A DNA stretch of 64,000 nucleotides from Scalesia atractyloides (Eukaryota; Streptophyta; Magnoliopsida; Asterales; Asteraceae), in assembly GCA_947069175.1 (NCBI GenBank), contig CAMTDV010000003.1, forward strand, positions 45,785,606 to 45,849,605, given 5' to 3'. This document shows, piece by piece, positions 20,512-30,947 of this stretch. Under the pieces are notes generated by a model that worked only from the letters and a program-made list of their open reading frames with translations, was not told the DNA's origin and did not search any database. Made by a program: the position numbers and the translations under genes. The first letter of the stretch is position 1; the number at the start of each line of letters is the position of its first letter.

Positions 20512-21829
20512 TGTCACACCCCAAACGATGACGGAAACATCAGAGTGAGACGATAATGAGATTGCTCATTGCTCACAACGCTAATAATGACAATATTTAA
20601 TTTAAAGCCAAATTTCATTTCAAGAATAATTGTCAAATACAACATTGAAACAAATACAACAATTAAACTTAACACAATACAACAAAATTGATATAACAAC
20701 ATTAACCTAAACGTCTAAATGTGTGTATCTAATCCTTGCTATTTGATTTCATAGCATCCTCTTCATTAACCTGTAACATGTTTTAAAATAACAATTCAAT
20801 GCAAAAGCAAAGGCGAGTACACAAGTTTAAGCATAGCATACGTACACGAATAAAGTTTAAACAAATCCTCATGGCAACTATGATTCTACAAGAGCATATA
20901 CAAGGCATGCAATACTACTAGTCAAACCCTTAACGCAATCACGATGTTTTAACATGGCCTCAAGATTACACGATGGAGGGGGATGCGTTACTTCCTAAAG
21001 CGCTTATACATGTCAAACGAAGGCTTAAAATAAGTTAATGACTAAAGTATCACATAAAGAATGTCCAAGATATAAGCATCAAGTAATCGTATCGAGTATT
21101 CATGTGTATAGGATTGTTTGTGCATTTCATAAAGTTTAAGTGTTGTTGTTTTGGTATAAGTAAACATGTTACACTCAAAGTGTTGTAAACGAAAAGTGGG
21201 TCGAGTGTACTCACGGTTTTGCTAGCTTCCCTTTGTTACTTTTGTGAAGGGCTTGGGGAATTGTAGTATCACCAAGCTATCTTTTGAAAGCCTTGAACCT
21301 TTAGTTAAAGAGAGCTTTAGAACTTTAGAGAGAAGAGAAGAAGTGTTTGAGGTGTGAAATGAGAGTGGGAGGAGGTGGGTATTTACAGTTGAGGTTTGGG
21401 GGTTGAGTTAGGTGTGTATTAAATGAAATAAACACAATCCAACAAACACAAAATGGACCAATCCATGGGCAAGAAACCACTTTCTCCGGATTATGCTATT
21501 TTTAGTCCTTGAACTTAGTTTATCTTACATTTCATGGTAAAACTTGATATTTTCGCATGTTTTCTAGTGTATAATGTATATGTAAGTATATTTTAGGTAT
21601 CAAGTATGAATGTATAAGTATTTGCACGTATAACAAGTATCGGTTTGTATGTAAACACGTATTTAACAATTAAATGCATGTAAGACAAGTATGAATTTTA
21701 TTACGATCAAAGCCTCAGATTATAAAATTGGGAAATGAAATACGAATGCGATATGAATACAAGTTTCCATAAATAGAAATACGATTACACTTTCTAATTA
21801 AGGAAAGTACGAAAAAGCGAGGCGTTACA
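20512..21829 (-). repeat. GYPSY-1 5' LTR (right)
   Basis: 1318 bp, collinear with 1669-2993. In this copy, which would drive transcription, the TATA-like word is mutated (sense TGTAAATA at 21380-21387 against TATAAATA in the left LTR). Confidence 0.88.
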
Positions 21830-21834
21830 CCAAA
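21830..21834. repeat. Right target-site duplication of GYPSY-1 (CCAAA)
   Basis: Matches 1664-1668; the older Athila-type sequence continues after it. Confidence 0.9.
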
Positions 21835-21873
21835 CCCCTGATTTAATTTTTTTGCATAATTATTGACATAGGA

Positions 21874-23085
21874 ATGGCACATCAGAAGTTCTTGCGGTTC
21901 AAAACTTCTGAGCTTGAATACAAAAACCACTTTGAAGTACTACAAGTAAGGCACGAAGAACCACCAAGACAAGTGTGTTACACTACACTTGAAACTGTGG
22001 GGCAGAGGGAGAGATATGATGCTCTGATCACTGATCCACTACGTACCTTTCTAGAGACCTGGCTCAAATCAGTCCACGAATACAACATAGAATTTTTTAG
22101 CACGCTTGTTTTCGAAAAGAATGAGCAGGATCTGCTTGAGTAATGCAGTTCAGTTTAGGTGTGGGGAGAATGGTATAGCATTTCCGTGGACCAGTTTAGC
22201 ATGAATATTGGGCTATACAATAAAGAAGACACAACCAAGCCAGACTTCACAGAAGGAGTCCGAAACTCCCAGATAAACTGAGACAAGCTGCATGGGCACA
22301 AATTGGGGATGGCTATTATGATCCGAGCAGTTAAAGAGCACAAAAATAAGGGACCTCTAATCCAATACATTCATCGGATTCTTAGTGGCTCTCTGTGCCA
22401 AAGGAAGGATAGTGGTGGGGTGGTGAACCTTTAGGAACTAACTTGCTGATATTGCATCCTAAATCACTAACTATTGATATCGTTCACATGTTGTTGAGGA
22501 ACATGGCCTCAAATGCCACCGCCAACACCTGAACGCCAATATTCTTCGAAGGATGGATCGCCAAGCTATTCAAGAACTTCATTAGGCGCACTTCGAGTGG
22601 GTTCCTCAAAGGAGTAGGTGTGGCAAGGCCGATCTAGCCTTATGCCGAAGCTTGGGTCTTATCATGGATTGCAACAATGGCCTCATGTGCTTTAAGGATG
22701 CACGTGGCCAAGTGTGGAACCTAAACGACCCGGATGAGGCCCTTGTAATCTGAGACAAACCCCCACCGTCCTCGATACCTTGGATACGCCCCGAGCTCCT
22801 GCTCTCAAGGAGGAGGTGATTTTCCTAACATCTAGAATTTATATAATGTTATGCAGGAAACAGTCCAAGTGTCTAGGAATGCCTATAGCTTGGGATAAAG
22901 CTCAAACAGCCAGATTAGGAGAATCCAGCGCAATATGGTTACCATGCAAAACGACATTACATTCATCCGGGAGCATATGGCGTACTAGGACGAGGAGGAG
23001 GAAGATGAGGACGTGGTTTCGAATTAGGCGATGGTGGTGGTGGCCGACGGATCTACCCTTCAGCTTATCTCTCTTTATCCTTTGA
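21874..23085 (+). pseudogene. Athila-type downstream ORF ('putative plant transposon protein'), broken
   Basis: Opens with ATG at 21874 (MAHQKFLRFKTSELEYKNHF) and stays open for 89 codons, with RYDALITDPLRTFLETW and a VHEYNIEFFSTLVFE stretch. It then continues in broken frames, in which fragments such as KADLALCRSLGLIMDCNNGL (about 22630-22690) and NDPDEALVI (about 22724-22750) can be read. I recognise this as the protein family encoded by Athila-like elements and their non-autonomous relatives (annotated as 'putative plant transposon protein' or ATHILA ORF); its role is unknown. Position upstream of a PPT and LTR fits. GYPSY-1 lies about 40 bases upstream of the ATG, so the true start may have been cut off. 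Confidence 0.6.
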
Positions 23086-24780
23086 ACAATTTGGTACTTT
23101 CTGGGCTACGTCCCATTGGACAATTTGCTTCTTAAGACAATTTACTTTCTTGCATTTTCTTTTATTTTCATGTGTTGGTAGTTGAACAAGTAAACACTCG
23201 TAATTTAGGAACGCTTGTTATTTTGTGTTGGATTATTGTATTGTGGTAGAATTAGAGCTCACAGGTACCTTGGGAGGCTTGGACACACTAAGCATAGTGG
23301 TCCCCAAGCCAAGAAATTAGAAGCCAAGCGAAGAAACACAATTCCCTAACTGTCACAAACAACTGCCACGGGGCCGTGCCCATAGCCCACGCCCCGTGCC
23401 CAACCTTCTGTAAGCTTTTCCAAAATTTTGTTACTAGCACTTTGGCCACGGGGCCATGCCCACCTGGCACGCCCACGTGCGTAGTGCCTAATAACCTTAA
23501 TAATTTGTTGTTTTACCACACTTTTTGCATATTTAATCTAAACAAATCCTATTTGGGACACATTTAGGACAATATGTAATTTTAGTGTGTGTGTGTGGGG
23601 GGGAGGGTGTTAAAAACCTTGAATCTTTGGTCCTAAAAACAAGCCTTACACAAAACTCCCCATGGAAAATCGCTAATCACCCCAAAAATTTTTCAAAATT
23701 CTTTTATTTTCTACTTATCTTGGTTTAGTTTGGGAAAAATAAGTTCTAAAAATTATTTTTTTACTAATTTACACCTGGCACGTCGTGATAAAAAGAACTA
23801 ACTAAAGAAAATTATAAAATCGGATATAACAAATCTTTGTAAAATTTGATTATATATATACTTTTACACTATGCCCTTTTCCCACAAAAGTTAGTTTTGA
23901 GCCTTTATCGAGCATACAAATACACATCTATACTAATTGCTCAATTTTTTGTTTCTTGTGTGAATAGCCCGTTTAGTTCTTACAAATCTAGAACTTGCCA
24001 AAGCAATACGTTCCCAATCCTTACCAATACTAATACAAGTAAGTAAATGATGAAGGCATTAGGTCTATAACCCATTTTTCATTTTAAACCTTAATTTTCC
24101 CTTTCATATTCCCCTAGTTAAACCCCTTTGAGCATTAACCCTTTCGTTTCTAAACCAGCAAAATATAAACTTTGCAAATACAACCAACCACATCCTCAAA
24201 ACTTCTTTTTAAGCCATTTATTTTAGTAAAACATTTCAGTTATAAATAACAAGTTTGGCTTAGTTTCAACTTTGGCTAAAAAAACATTGGTTAAATTTTT
24301 TTTTCTAAGCCACAAAAAGTGTTTGAAATAATCGACACTTTTTACGCTTTTCACCATTTTACCCAAAAATACCTACCCTTAGCCAAAAGCTACACACTAA
24401 AAGCCCTCTTGCTATTTACAAGGATTAAAACGTCAAAATAAGGAGGTTTGATTGTTTGTCAAGCCTATAGTTGGCATAAGTTCCACTGGGCCCGAACGTT
24501 TTCACTTAAACATATTGGGCCAAGTGTTGAGTGACCACTTGTGAGGTGTGTAAATTTGTATATAACTAAATAGAATTTTAGAAAGGCATGTTATGCCCAA
24601 AATAAATAATTTTTCTTAAAAAGTGTTTTAAATAAATCATGACGAATAAGATTGTAAATAAAATAAACAAAATAAATTTAGAACTTGGATTCCCGACACT
24701 CAAAGATAAACCCAAAACTTCCTTCTACTAATTCCATTTGTGTGTGTAAGCCACACTATTGAGTTTTGCTTGAGGACAAG
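23086..24780 (+). other. Athila-type 3' untranslated region
   Basis: No gene. GC-rich motif copies (CCACGGGGCCGTGCCC, CACGCCCCGTGCCC, CACGGGGCCATGCCC) cluster at about 23365-23480. A TG/G run lies at 23588-23607. The rest is AT-rich. Confidence 0.55.
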
Positions 24781-24804
24781 CAAAGATTCAAGTGTGGGGG
24801 TATT
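24781..24804 (+). promoter_or_regulatory. Athila-type polypurine tract
   Basis: Reads GAGGACAAGCAAAGATTCAA (24771-24790), then GTGTGGGGGTATT directly before the LTR. This extended word is characteristic of the 3' end of Athila-type plant gypsy elements (family knowledge). Confidence 0.8.
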
Positions 24805-25351
24805 TGATGTGCGCATAATGTAACATATAAATTACATCAAACAAGACATAAAATCAACCCTTTTTCGGTACTAATGTTGGAAAAAGCATGTTTCTTTGTT
24901 TACTTTTGAATTATAGGATCAAAAGAGCTTAAACGAATAAAAGGAACAAATTAACAGAAGAAACAACACAAATACAAAGAAAAAGGATTGACATGACCTG
25001 CCGAACCCCCATCCACATCCAAAACAACATATTACAAGAACAGAAGCATAGGCACGGGGCCGTGTCCACCAGGCATGGGGCCGTGCCCAGTCAAGATTCT
25101 CTGTAGATAAAGACAACATCAATAGACAAACCAACACGGGGCCGTGCCAACCAAACACGGGCCATGGTCAACTATTAGATTCGCAGAATCTGCGATTGTA
25201 CAAAAAGTACACTGACCACGGGGCCGTTCTAAGACACCATGGGGCATGTTAGCACAAGACCTGACATCTAAAGTTAATGAAGGCAGAGAAAAAGATGACG
25301 ACGGGGTCGTGCCATGTGGGCACGGGGCCGTGTCTGCCCTCTGTTTCTAGG

Positions 25352-25360
25352 TATAAATAG
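25352..25360 (+). promoter_or_regulatory. Athila LTR TATA box
   Basis: TATAAATAG just after the GC-rich motif cluster, in the usual place for the U3/R promoter. Confidence 0.7.
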
Positions 25361-25909
25361 AGGTGCTTGGTTCATGAGAAAGGCATCCCTTGGCAAACCA
25401 CTTCTCTCACACTTGCCATTAGTCCACCACTACTACAACACCAACACCAACCACCATCATCCACATTTCATCTTTTAGAGTGTGTAGTAGTCTCGGGATT
25501 CAAGGTTGATTGTAAGAGTTCTTGTCAACCAAAGGCCATGCTTGGCTAAATCTCTTAAATCACTTGGCGGAAACAAATCTTTTATGTTTTACTTTAGATT
25601 TCCAATTTTTGGCAATGTTTTAATTGGGTATGTATTAATGACTTTAATAACTAGTTTTTTATATTGAAAGTGAACTTCGTTAAACATTTCTTCATGTTTT
25701 GTTGATTCACTCATTCGTGTCTTTCGCGTTAACTACATGGAAGGGGGTTAGAAGGGTGTTTGGGTAAAGTTCTTAACTCCTTCAGTGTATAGATCCTGCG
25801 AGGACTTGGTTTAAGCTTATCAGGACTTCCCTTGAGGCAGATAGCATCAAATCGGGGAAAGTAAGAACGGCTTGAACCCCTTATAAATAAGCTACTATTA
25901 AAACTTTGT

Positions 25910-26111
25910 CCGGCTTTGCGGGACTGTATCCCTGCTGACTCAGACCAATATGGCCGAGGGTAACGTTGCCTTCATAAGAGGGGCCTACCACTTTTCTCAT
26001 TCATAACTACTTAATTATCTTTCAATATCCGGCCTTGCTGGACTGTATACCTGCTGACTCATACCAATATGCCCGAGGGTAACGTCGCCTTCACAAGAGG
26101 GGCCTACCACT
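25910..26111 (+). repeat. Direct duplication in the Athila LTR
   Basis: Two copies of about 83 bp (25910-25992 and 26029-26111), period 119 bp, both reading CCGGC-TTGC-GGACTGTAT and ending GAGGGGCCTACCACT, with a few differences. Confidence 0.8.
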
Positions 26112-26466
26112 ATAAATAAGATAATCTCTTAAAAAGCTCAAAATGCAGAAATCATCAAAGGATATATAAAAGAGGAGTTGGAACCAAGTGCTTCTTTCTT
26201 TTGTATTTGTCTTTATTTATTTCTTTACATTTTTACATTTAGTTTATCTTTTAAAACTTTCATAAATTTTATCAAAATTTGGTTAGATTAGACATTAATG
26301 ATAAGCCGCTATTAAAAGCTCTTGTATCCTTGGGCGACCTCGGTATCTTACCATCACTATACTACGTCTACGATGGGTGCACTTGCCCTAACATGTGTAG
26401 AGTGATAGTACTGTATCGTGTTCTATAAATTAAAGCTTATAACACACTCGCACCACGTCAAGTTTT

Positions 26467-26484
26467 TGGCGCCGTTGCTGGGGA
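26467..26484 (+). promoter_or_regulatory. Athila-type primer binding site (tRNA-Asp)
   Basis: TGGCGCCGTTGCTGGGGA, one base from the consensus of Athila/Tat-type elements, six bases after the LTR end. Confidence 0.88.
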
Positions 26485-27240
26485 CATAGGGATTTTAAGA
26501 CAACTTAAAATTAGCGGCCTAATCAAATTCTGTACATTTTTCAAAATTGCGCGACCGTTTTCAAAACTTTTTAATTCTACAGTAAGTCTGCCACGGGGTC
26601 GTTCCACTTGGCCACGCCCCCGTGCTGCAGATATTTTAGAAAACTTTTTCAAACGCCGAGATACAGGCATACTCACGAGGCCGTGCTAGTGCGCACATGG
26701 TCATTGTCATCTCCCTGTTAATTTTTTTTCTGTTCTGATCTTGAGGCTTGTTAATCTTCTGGGTACCTCCCAATGGATTATTACTCAGAAGATTACAACC
26801 ATTACTAAATTGAGGGTGATTCCAGGAACCATATTGTATCATTTGGGTGAATCTCATTCGGTACAACATTGTTACCTCTTTCAACCATCACCCTCATACA
26901 CCACATATGAAGAACCTAGGTTTGAGCTCCCAAAGCCAAGCTTTGATTAGGACACCAATCCATTTGAAGCATACGATGCACCACCAACAATCGTTCCCGA
27001 AGCCGAAAGTCTTATACAAAGTCTCATAAATTTAGAACTCTTACTCAAGAGAGCTCGTGAAAAAGAGGAGACCATCTGCACTAAAGAGGTAATAATCGAA
27101 TAGGTAAAAATAGAAGAACAACAAAACGAAAAACTCACGCATGAACCAAACCATGAAGAAGGTAATTCTAAAAATGATAATTTCGAAATAAAGCAAAATT
27201 TTCAAGAAATTCACATTTGACAACCTTCTTTTGAAAATCA
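26485..27240 (+). pseudogene. gag: Athila-type leader and gag remnant
   Basis: The leader contains more GC-rich motif copies (CCACGGGGTCG, CACGCCCCCGTG, 26590-26690). From about 26950 a frame with stops reads NPFEAYDAPPTIVPEAESLI and LELLLKRAREKEETICTKEV, typical of the C-terminal part of Athila gag. The N-terminal capsid region and zinc knuckle are not seen, so most of gag has been lost or is beyond recognition. Confidence 0.55.
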
Positions 27241-27638
27241 TAGTTTGGTACCTTCTCATGCCAAGTTTTTAAAAGAGTTAAACACTACTACTAAAATAGA
27301 AGAAATAGTTAGCATTAATTTAACAAATGATCAAACTTCACTAATACAAGATGAAAACCATGAATTAAACATAAAACCGATACCATGTTTATTTTCAAAA
27401 CATCTACTTTAGTAACGCGTTAATTGATAAAGATCTTTGTGTTAACATATTGCCAAACTACATTTTCAAGAAATTAAGTACTAGTGATCTTTTTCCTCTA
27501 AAAATTCATATTTTTCTCTCTAAGCAAAGAATGATAAAAGCCAAGGGGATGATTGAGGATGTCTTAATTCAAACAAATCAAACGGTAGTACCAACCGATT
27601 TTATCATCTTAGATGATGCTTCGCTCATGTTGGGATGA
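27241..27638 (+). pseudogene. Athila-type protease remnant
   Basis: SHAKFLKELN (27259 onward) corresponds to the pre-protease segment of Athila polyproteins. After a frame change, 27450-27638 reads MPNYIFKKLSTSDL and GMIEDVLIQTNQTVVPTDFI, ending ILDDASLMLG. This matches the C-terminal half of the retropepsin-like domain, including the segment after the flap. The catalytic DSG stretch is not visible. Confidence 0.6.
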
Positions 27639-27733
27639 CCGTTCATCAAAACTCATCAAAACTTAGTTAAACGGAAGCAAAACAACCTACCACTTAAATT
27701 AGGGACCGACAAAAGGTACGTAAATCTTGACCA

Positions 27734-28995
27734 ATGAATGAAATATCTAATTGGCATGATGACCCCCTAATTGAAGATGAAGTAGAGCTACCTGATACAG
27801 AAGAAACAGAAGAGCAACTCGTCGAAGAGGAGGACGCCATCAAACAAACCTTTTTGGCCATCAACACTAATAAAGAAGAAAATAAGAGGTCTCTTGAAGA
27901 CCTACCATCGATTGAACTCAAGAAACTACCAAAAGGTCTAGAATACACATTTTTAGACGATCATGGTAAGCTCTCCGTCATCATTTCTTCAAAACTAACC
28001 TTTTTTGAAAAAAATTAATACACTTTTGAAAAAAACATAAAAAAACAACCACATGGAAACTTATGGACATCAAAGGCATCAGTCCATCCTTGTGCATACA
28101 CAAAATTTTAATGGAAGATGCCTATAAAATGATAATACAACCATAAAGAAGAGTAAATCTAAACGTACAAGAAGTGGTTAAAAATGAAGTCATCAAGCTA
28201 CTACACGCCGGACTCATCTACCCTATCTCCGATAGCCCTTGGGTAAGTCCCGTCCAAGTAGTACCAAAAAAAGGAGGTATGACGGTTGTAATTAATGAAA
28301 AAAATGAACTAATACCAACAAGAACCGTCATAGGTTGGAGGGTTTGTATTGACTATTGCAAATTAAACGAGGCGACAAGGAAACACCACTTTCCTTTGCC
28401 ATTTATCGACCAAATGCTAGAAAGACCATCCAGTCATAAATGTTATTGTGTTTTAGATGGTTTCTTTGGATATTTTCAAATTCTCATAGCACCGGGGGAG
28501 CAAGAAAAAACAACTTTTACATGTCCCTATGGAACTTTTGCTTATCGACGCATTCGTTTTGGTCTATGTAATGCCCCCCGCAACATTTCGATGTTGCATG
28601 GTGGCCATCTTCCACGATATGATAGAAAAAAAACAATGGAAGTTTTAATGGATTATTTTTCTATCTTTGAAGATACATTTGACCAATGCCTCAATAATCT
28701 TGAATGAATGCTATCCCGATGTGAGGAAAATAACCTCGCCCTTAATTGGGAAAAAAACCATTTCATGGTAACAAAGGGAATAGTACTCGGTCATAAAATC
28801 TTAAGTGAAGGAATGGAAATTGATCAGGAAAAAATAGACATTATTTCCCGATTACCTCCCCCATCCTCCGTTCGAGCCATATGAAGTTTCCTAGGACATG
28901 CCGGATTTTATAGGCGATTTATCAAAGACTTTTTAAAAATATTTAGACCTCTAACAAAATTACTTGAAAAAGATTCCCAATTCGTATTCGACAAG
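27734..28995 (+). pseudogene. pol: Athila-type reverse transcriptase, truncated
   Basis: Protease-RT linker (SIELKKLPKGLEYTFLDDHG, 27914 onward), then RT from about 28150: AGLIYPISDSPWVSPVQVV, RVCIDYCKLNEATRKHHFPL, FPLPFIDQMLER, EKTTFTCPYGTFAYRR and RFGLCNAP. The YMDD-equivalent catalytic pair is damaged (LMDYFS at about 28650). A frameshift lies after NAP (near 28580-28610) and a stop at 28705. The thumb/connection segment (FLGHAGFYRRFIKDF) is still readable near 28890-28935. It ends at FVFDKE and an abrupt junction at about 28995 with copia gag sequence. RNase H and integrase are absent. Confidence 0.85.
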
Positions 28996-29008
28996 GAGCG
29001 CAAGCAAC

Positions 29009-30947
29009 GTGCTTGGAAGCATGGATGGAGATTGAGGATGAGTATTGTGAGAAATGAAGTCGTGGAAAGAGTTATGATATCTCAGATTTCATATGGTGAA
29101 AAAGAATATTATACAAGAGAGAAGAAAATGTACAATATGTTATAACAGTCAATCAAAGACGATGTTCTACATCTTCTTCAACATAAAGAGACATCACAGT
29201 CACTTTGGATAGCTTTATTAAAGAAATACAGAGGAACTGATGACATGCACAAAAGCAAAGCTGATTTGATCAAGAAAGTGTTCAACATTTTTACTACTAT
29301 CAGAGGGGAAACTTTTCATCAGTTAATTGAAAGATGCTGTCATTTAGTTGTTGAAATTAAACGGAACAACACTTAACTAACATATATTCAGCAAGTTGAG
29401 AAGCTAGCAGATGCGTTACCTGATGAAGAATTGGGAATGTATCTGATGATTCTAAAGTCAAGACCAATGAATTACTTGAGTTTGATTCTTAGTACATTTG
29501 TTGAAAAGTTGGAAGCTCATGAATTGGAGCTAAGGAAAAAAGTTAAAGATGAAAGCAAATGCTATTCCTCAAGACATTAATCTTTATTACAAAGCATAAG
29601 AGATTGCAAGCTAAAAGATACACACTGCATTCAGTGCAAACAGTTCACCCAAAATTCATCATATGAAAATGCTTTTGTAGGGAGCAACTCACCAATCTAT
29701 GGAATATTAAGGATCAAATGTGAATCACAACCAATTTATGGAAGCATTTTAGGAACATCTTTGAATCAACAATCTTCACAATTTCAACAAACACAAATTC
29801 AACAATCATAGTCTCAGTAAAGCCATTATCAACAAAATGAAACAAATCAGTCTTAAGAGAATCTACAATGCAACATTGCTGTGAATTTAAATAATCTTTA
29901 GGGTATCACTGTAGCAAACGCCAAAAGATTACGACCAAATTGACCGAGAGGAAATGGAGCAGATTGACATTCGATGGTGTTTAACAAGTGTGCTCAGAAG
30001 GGCTCAGAGATTCTTGGAGATTACAGGAAAGAACAGTTTGGGAGATCCAAATATAAAACTGGGTTTCGATAAGTCAAAGGTTACATGGTTCATGTGTGGT
30101 GAAAGAGGGCACTTCAAACGGAAATGCACAAACAAGCAAGTCAAAAATAATTTAATCCCTTTGAGAGTCAAAGTGATTACTATCAGAAAGCCATTTATCA
30201 CCGAAACCAACCAATAAATCAAGCTCAAAGTCCTAGATCAGTTAACTCAAGAAATATACCAATTAAATGTGTGTCTTCGAATTCAACTTCGAAGGATAAA
30301 GCTTTAGTAGTGGTCCAAGGAGATGAAGGATTCAACTAGAATTCGATTGTGCAGAAGACTGAGGGGTTAGCTTTAATGGCTGAGATAAAAAATATTGAAG
30401 ATGACAAAGAGGTGGTTGAAGAAGTTAAAACTATTGAAGAGGTTGAAGAAATTAAAACAGAGGTTGAGATCAAAGCACATAAAGTTGATGTTGAAGCTAA
30501 ATCAACAAAGATAAAACGTTTGTCGAAGAGGAGAAGAGATATTATATTTCTCAAGAAGATATTTTTAAATCTATTTTTCCTCCTAATATTTTTGAATATT
30601 TTGCAGGATTTTTCTCAAAAATGCTACTTTTGGAGAAGTTAAATTTGACGATGAGGATGAAGATACTGTCGAAGTAATCAACTTGAATGAAATTAAATCT
30701 GAATTGTTGGAGGCAATGGCTCAAAAATCTTTGATGGCATAGTTAAAAGAGGTAAATACTGAGTCATCAGAGTCTAAAAGTGAGATTAAAACCGAAAATA
30801 AAATTGAATTGGTAAAGACTGAGCCATCTGAAGTAAAAATTGAAGATAAAAATGAATCATCAAAACTTTTTCAATGTCAAAAATGTTTAATCCCATGTGC
30901 ACAATGTGTTGAAAAACATGTTGATGTGCTCAAAGTGGTCAATTAAA
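29009..30947 (+). pseudogene. gag: Sirevirus-like copia gag fragment (third copy)
   Basis: Begins mid-gag (LEAWMEIEDEYCEK) with no LTR, PBS or start codon. It continues with KEYYTREKKMYNML, SIKDDVLHLLQH and FHQLIERCCHLVVEIKR, then ADALPDEELGMYLMILKS. A knuckle region at about 30085-30130 reads WFMCGERGHFKRKC, its first Cys changed to Trp. An acidic tail and a CQKCLIPCAQCVEK segment (about 30873-30915) follow. Homologous blocks in COPIA-1 and COPIA-2 are clearly more alike to each other, so this is a different subfamily. Several stops are present. The fragment stops at about 30947. Confidence 0.78.

Larger units (their letters stand above)
1669..21829 (-). mobile_element. GYPSY-1: non-autonomous Ty3/gypsy LTR element, split by COPIA-1
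   Basis: Two LTRs of 1.3 kb (1669-2993 and 20512-21829) in the same orientation are flanked by CCAAA. A PBS for initiator tRNA-Met lies inside the right LTR and a polypurine tract inside the left LTR, so the sense strand is minus. Removing COPIA-1 (4548-18836 plus one duplication copy) leaves an internal region of about 3.2 kb with no recognisable gag, protease, RT or integrase. LTR ends, PBS context and a leader hairpin array match GYPSY-2, which has coding remnants. This is the layout expected of a LARD-like derivative mobilised in trans; that role is inferred. The LTRs are highly similar, so the insertion is not ancient. Confidence 0.88.
24805..26460 (+). repeat. Athila-type LTR (1.66 kb)
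   Basis: Starts TGATGTGCGCATAATG after the PPT and ends CACCACGTCA just before a tRNA-Asp type PBS. It contains the CACGGGGCCGTG motif cluster (about 25050-25345), TATAAATAG at 25352-25360 and a 119-bp-period duplication (25910-26111). The PPT on one side and PBS plus gag-pol on the other show that one LTR serves both as 3' LTR of the upstream and 5' LTR of the downstream internal region. Confidence 0.82.

Noticed and set aside
23281..23500. Coding region with Pro/Gly-rich frames on both strands
   Set aside because: GC-rich palindromic motifs create open frames in both directions; no start or similarity.
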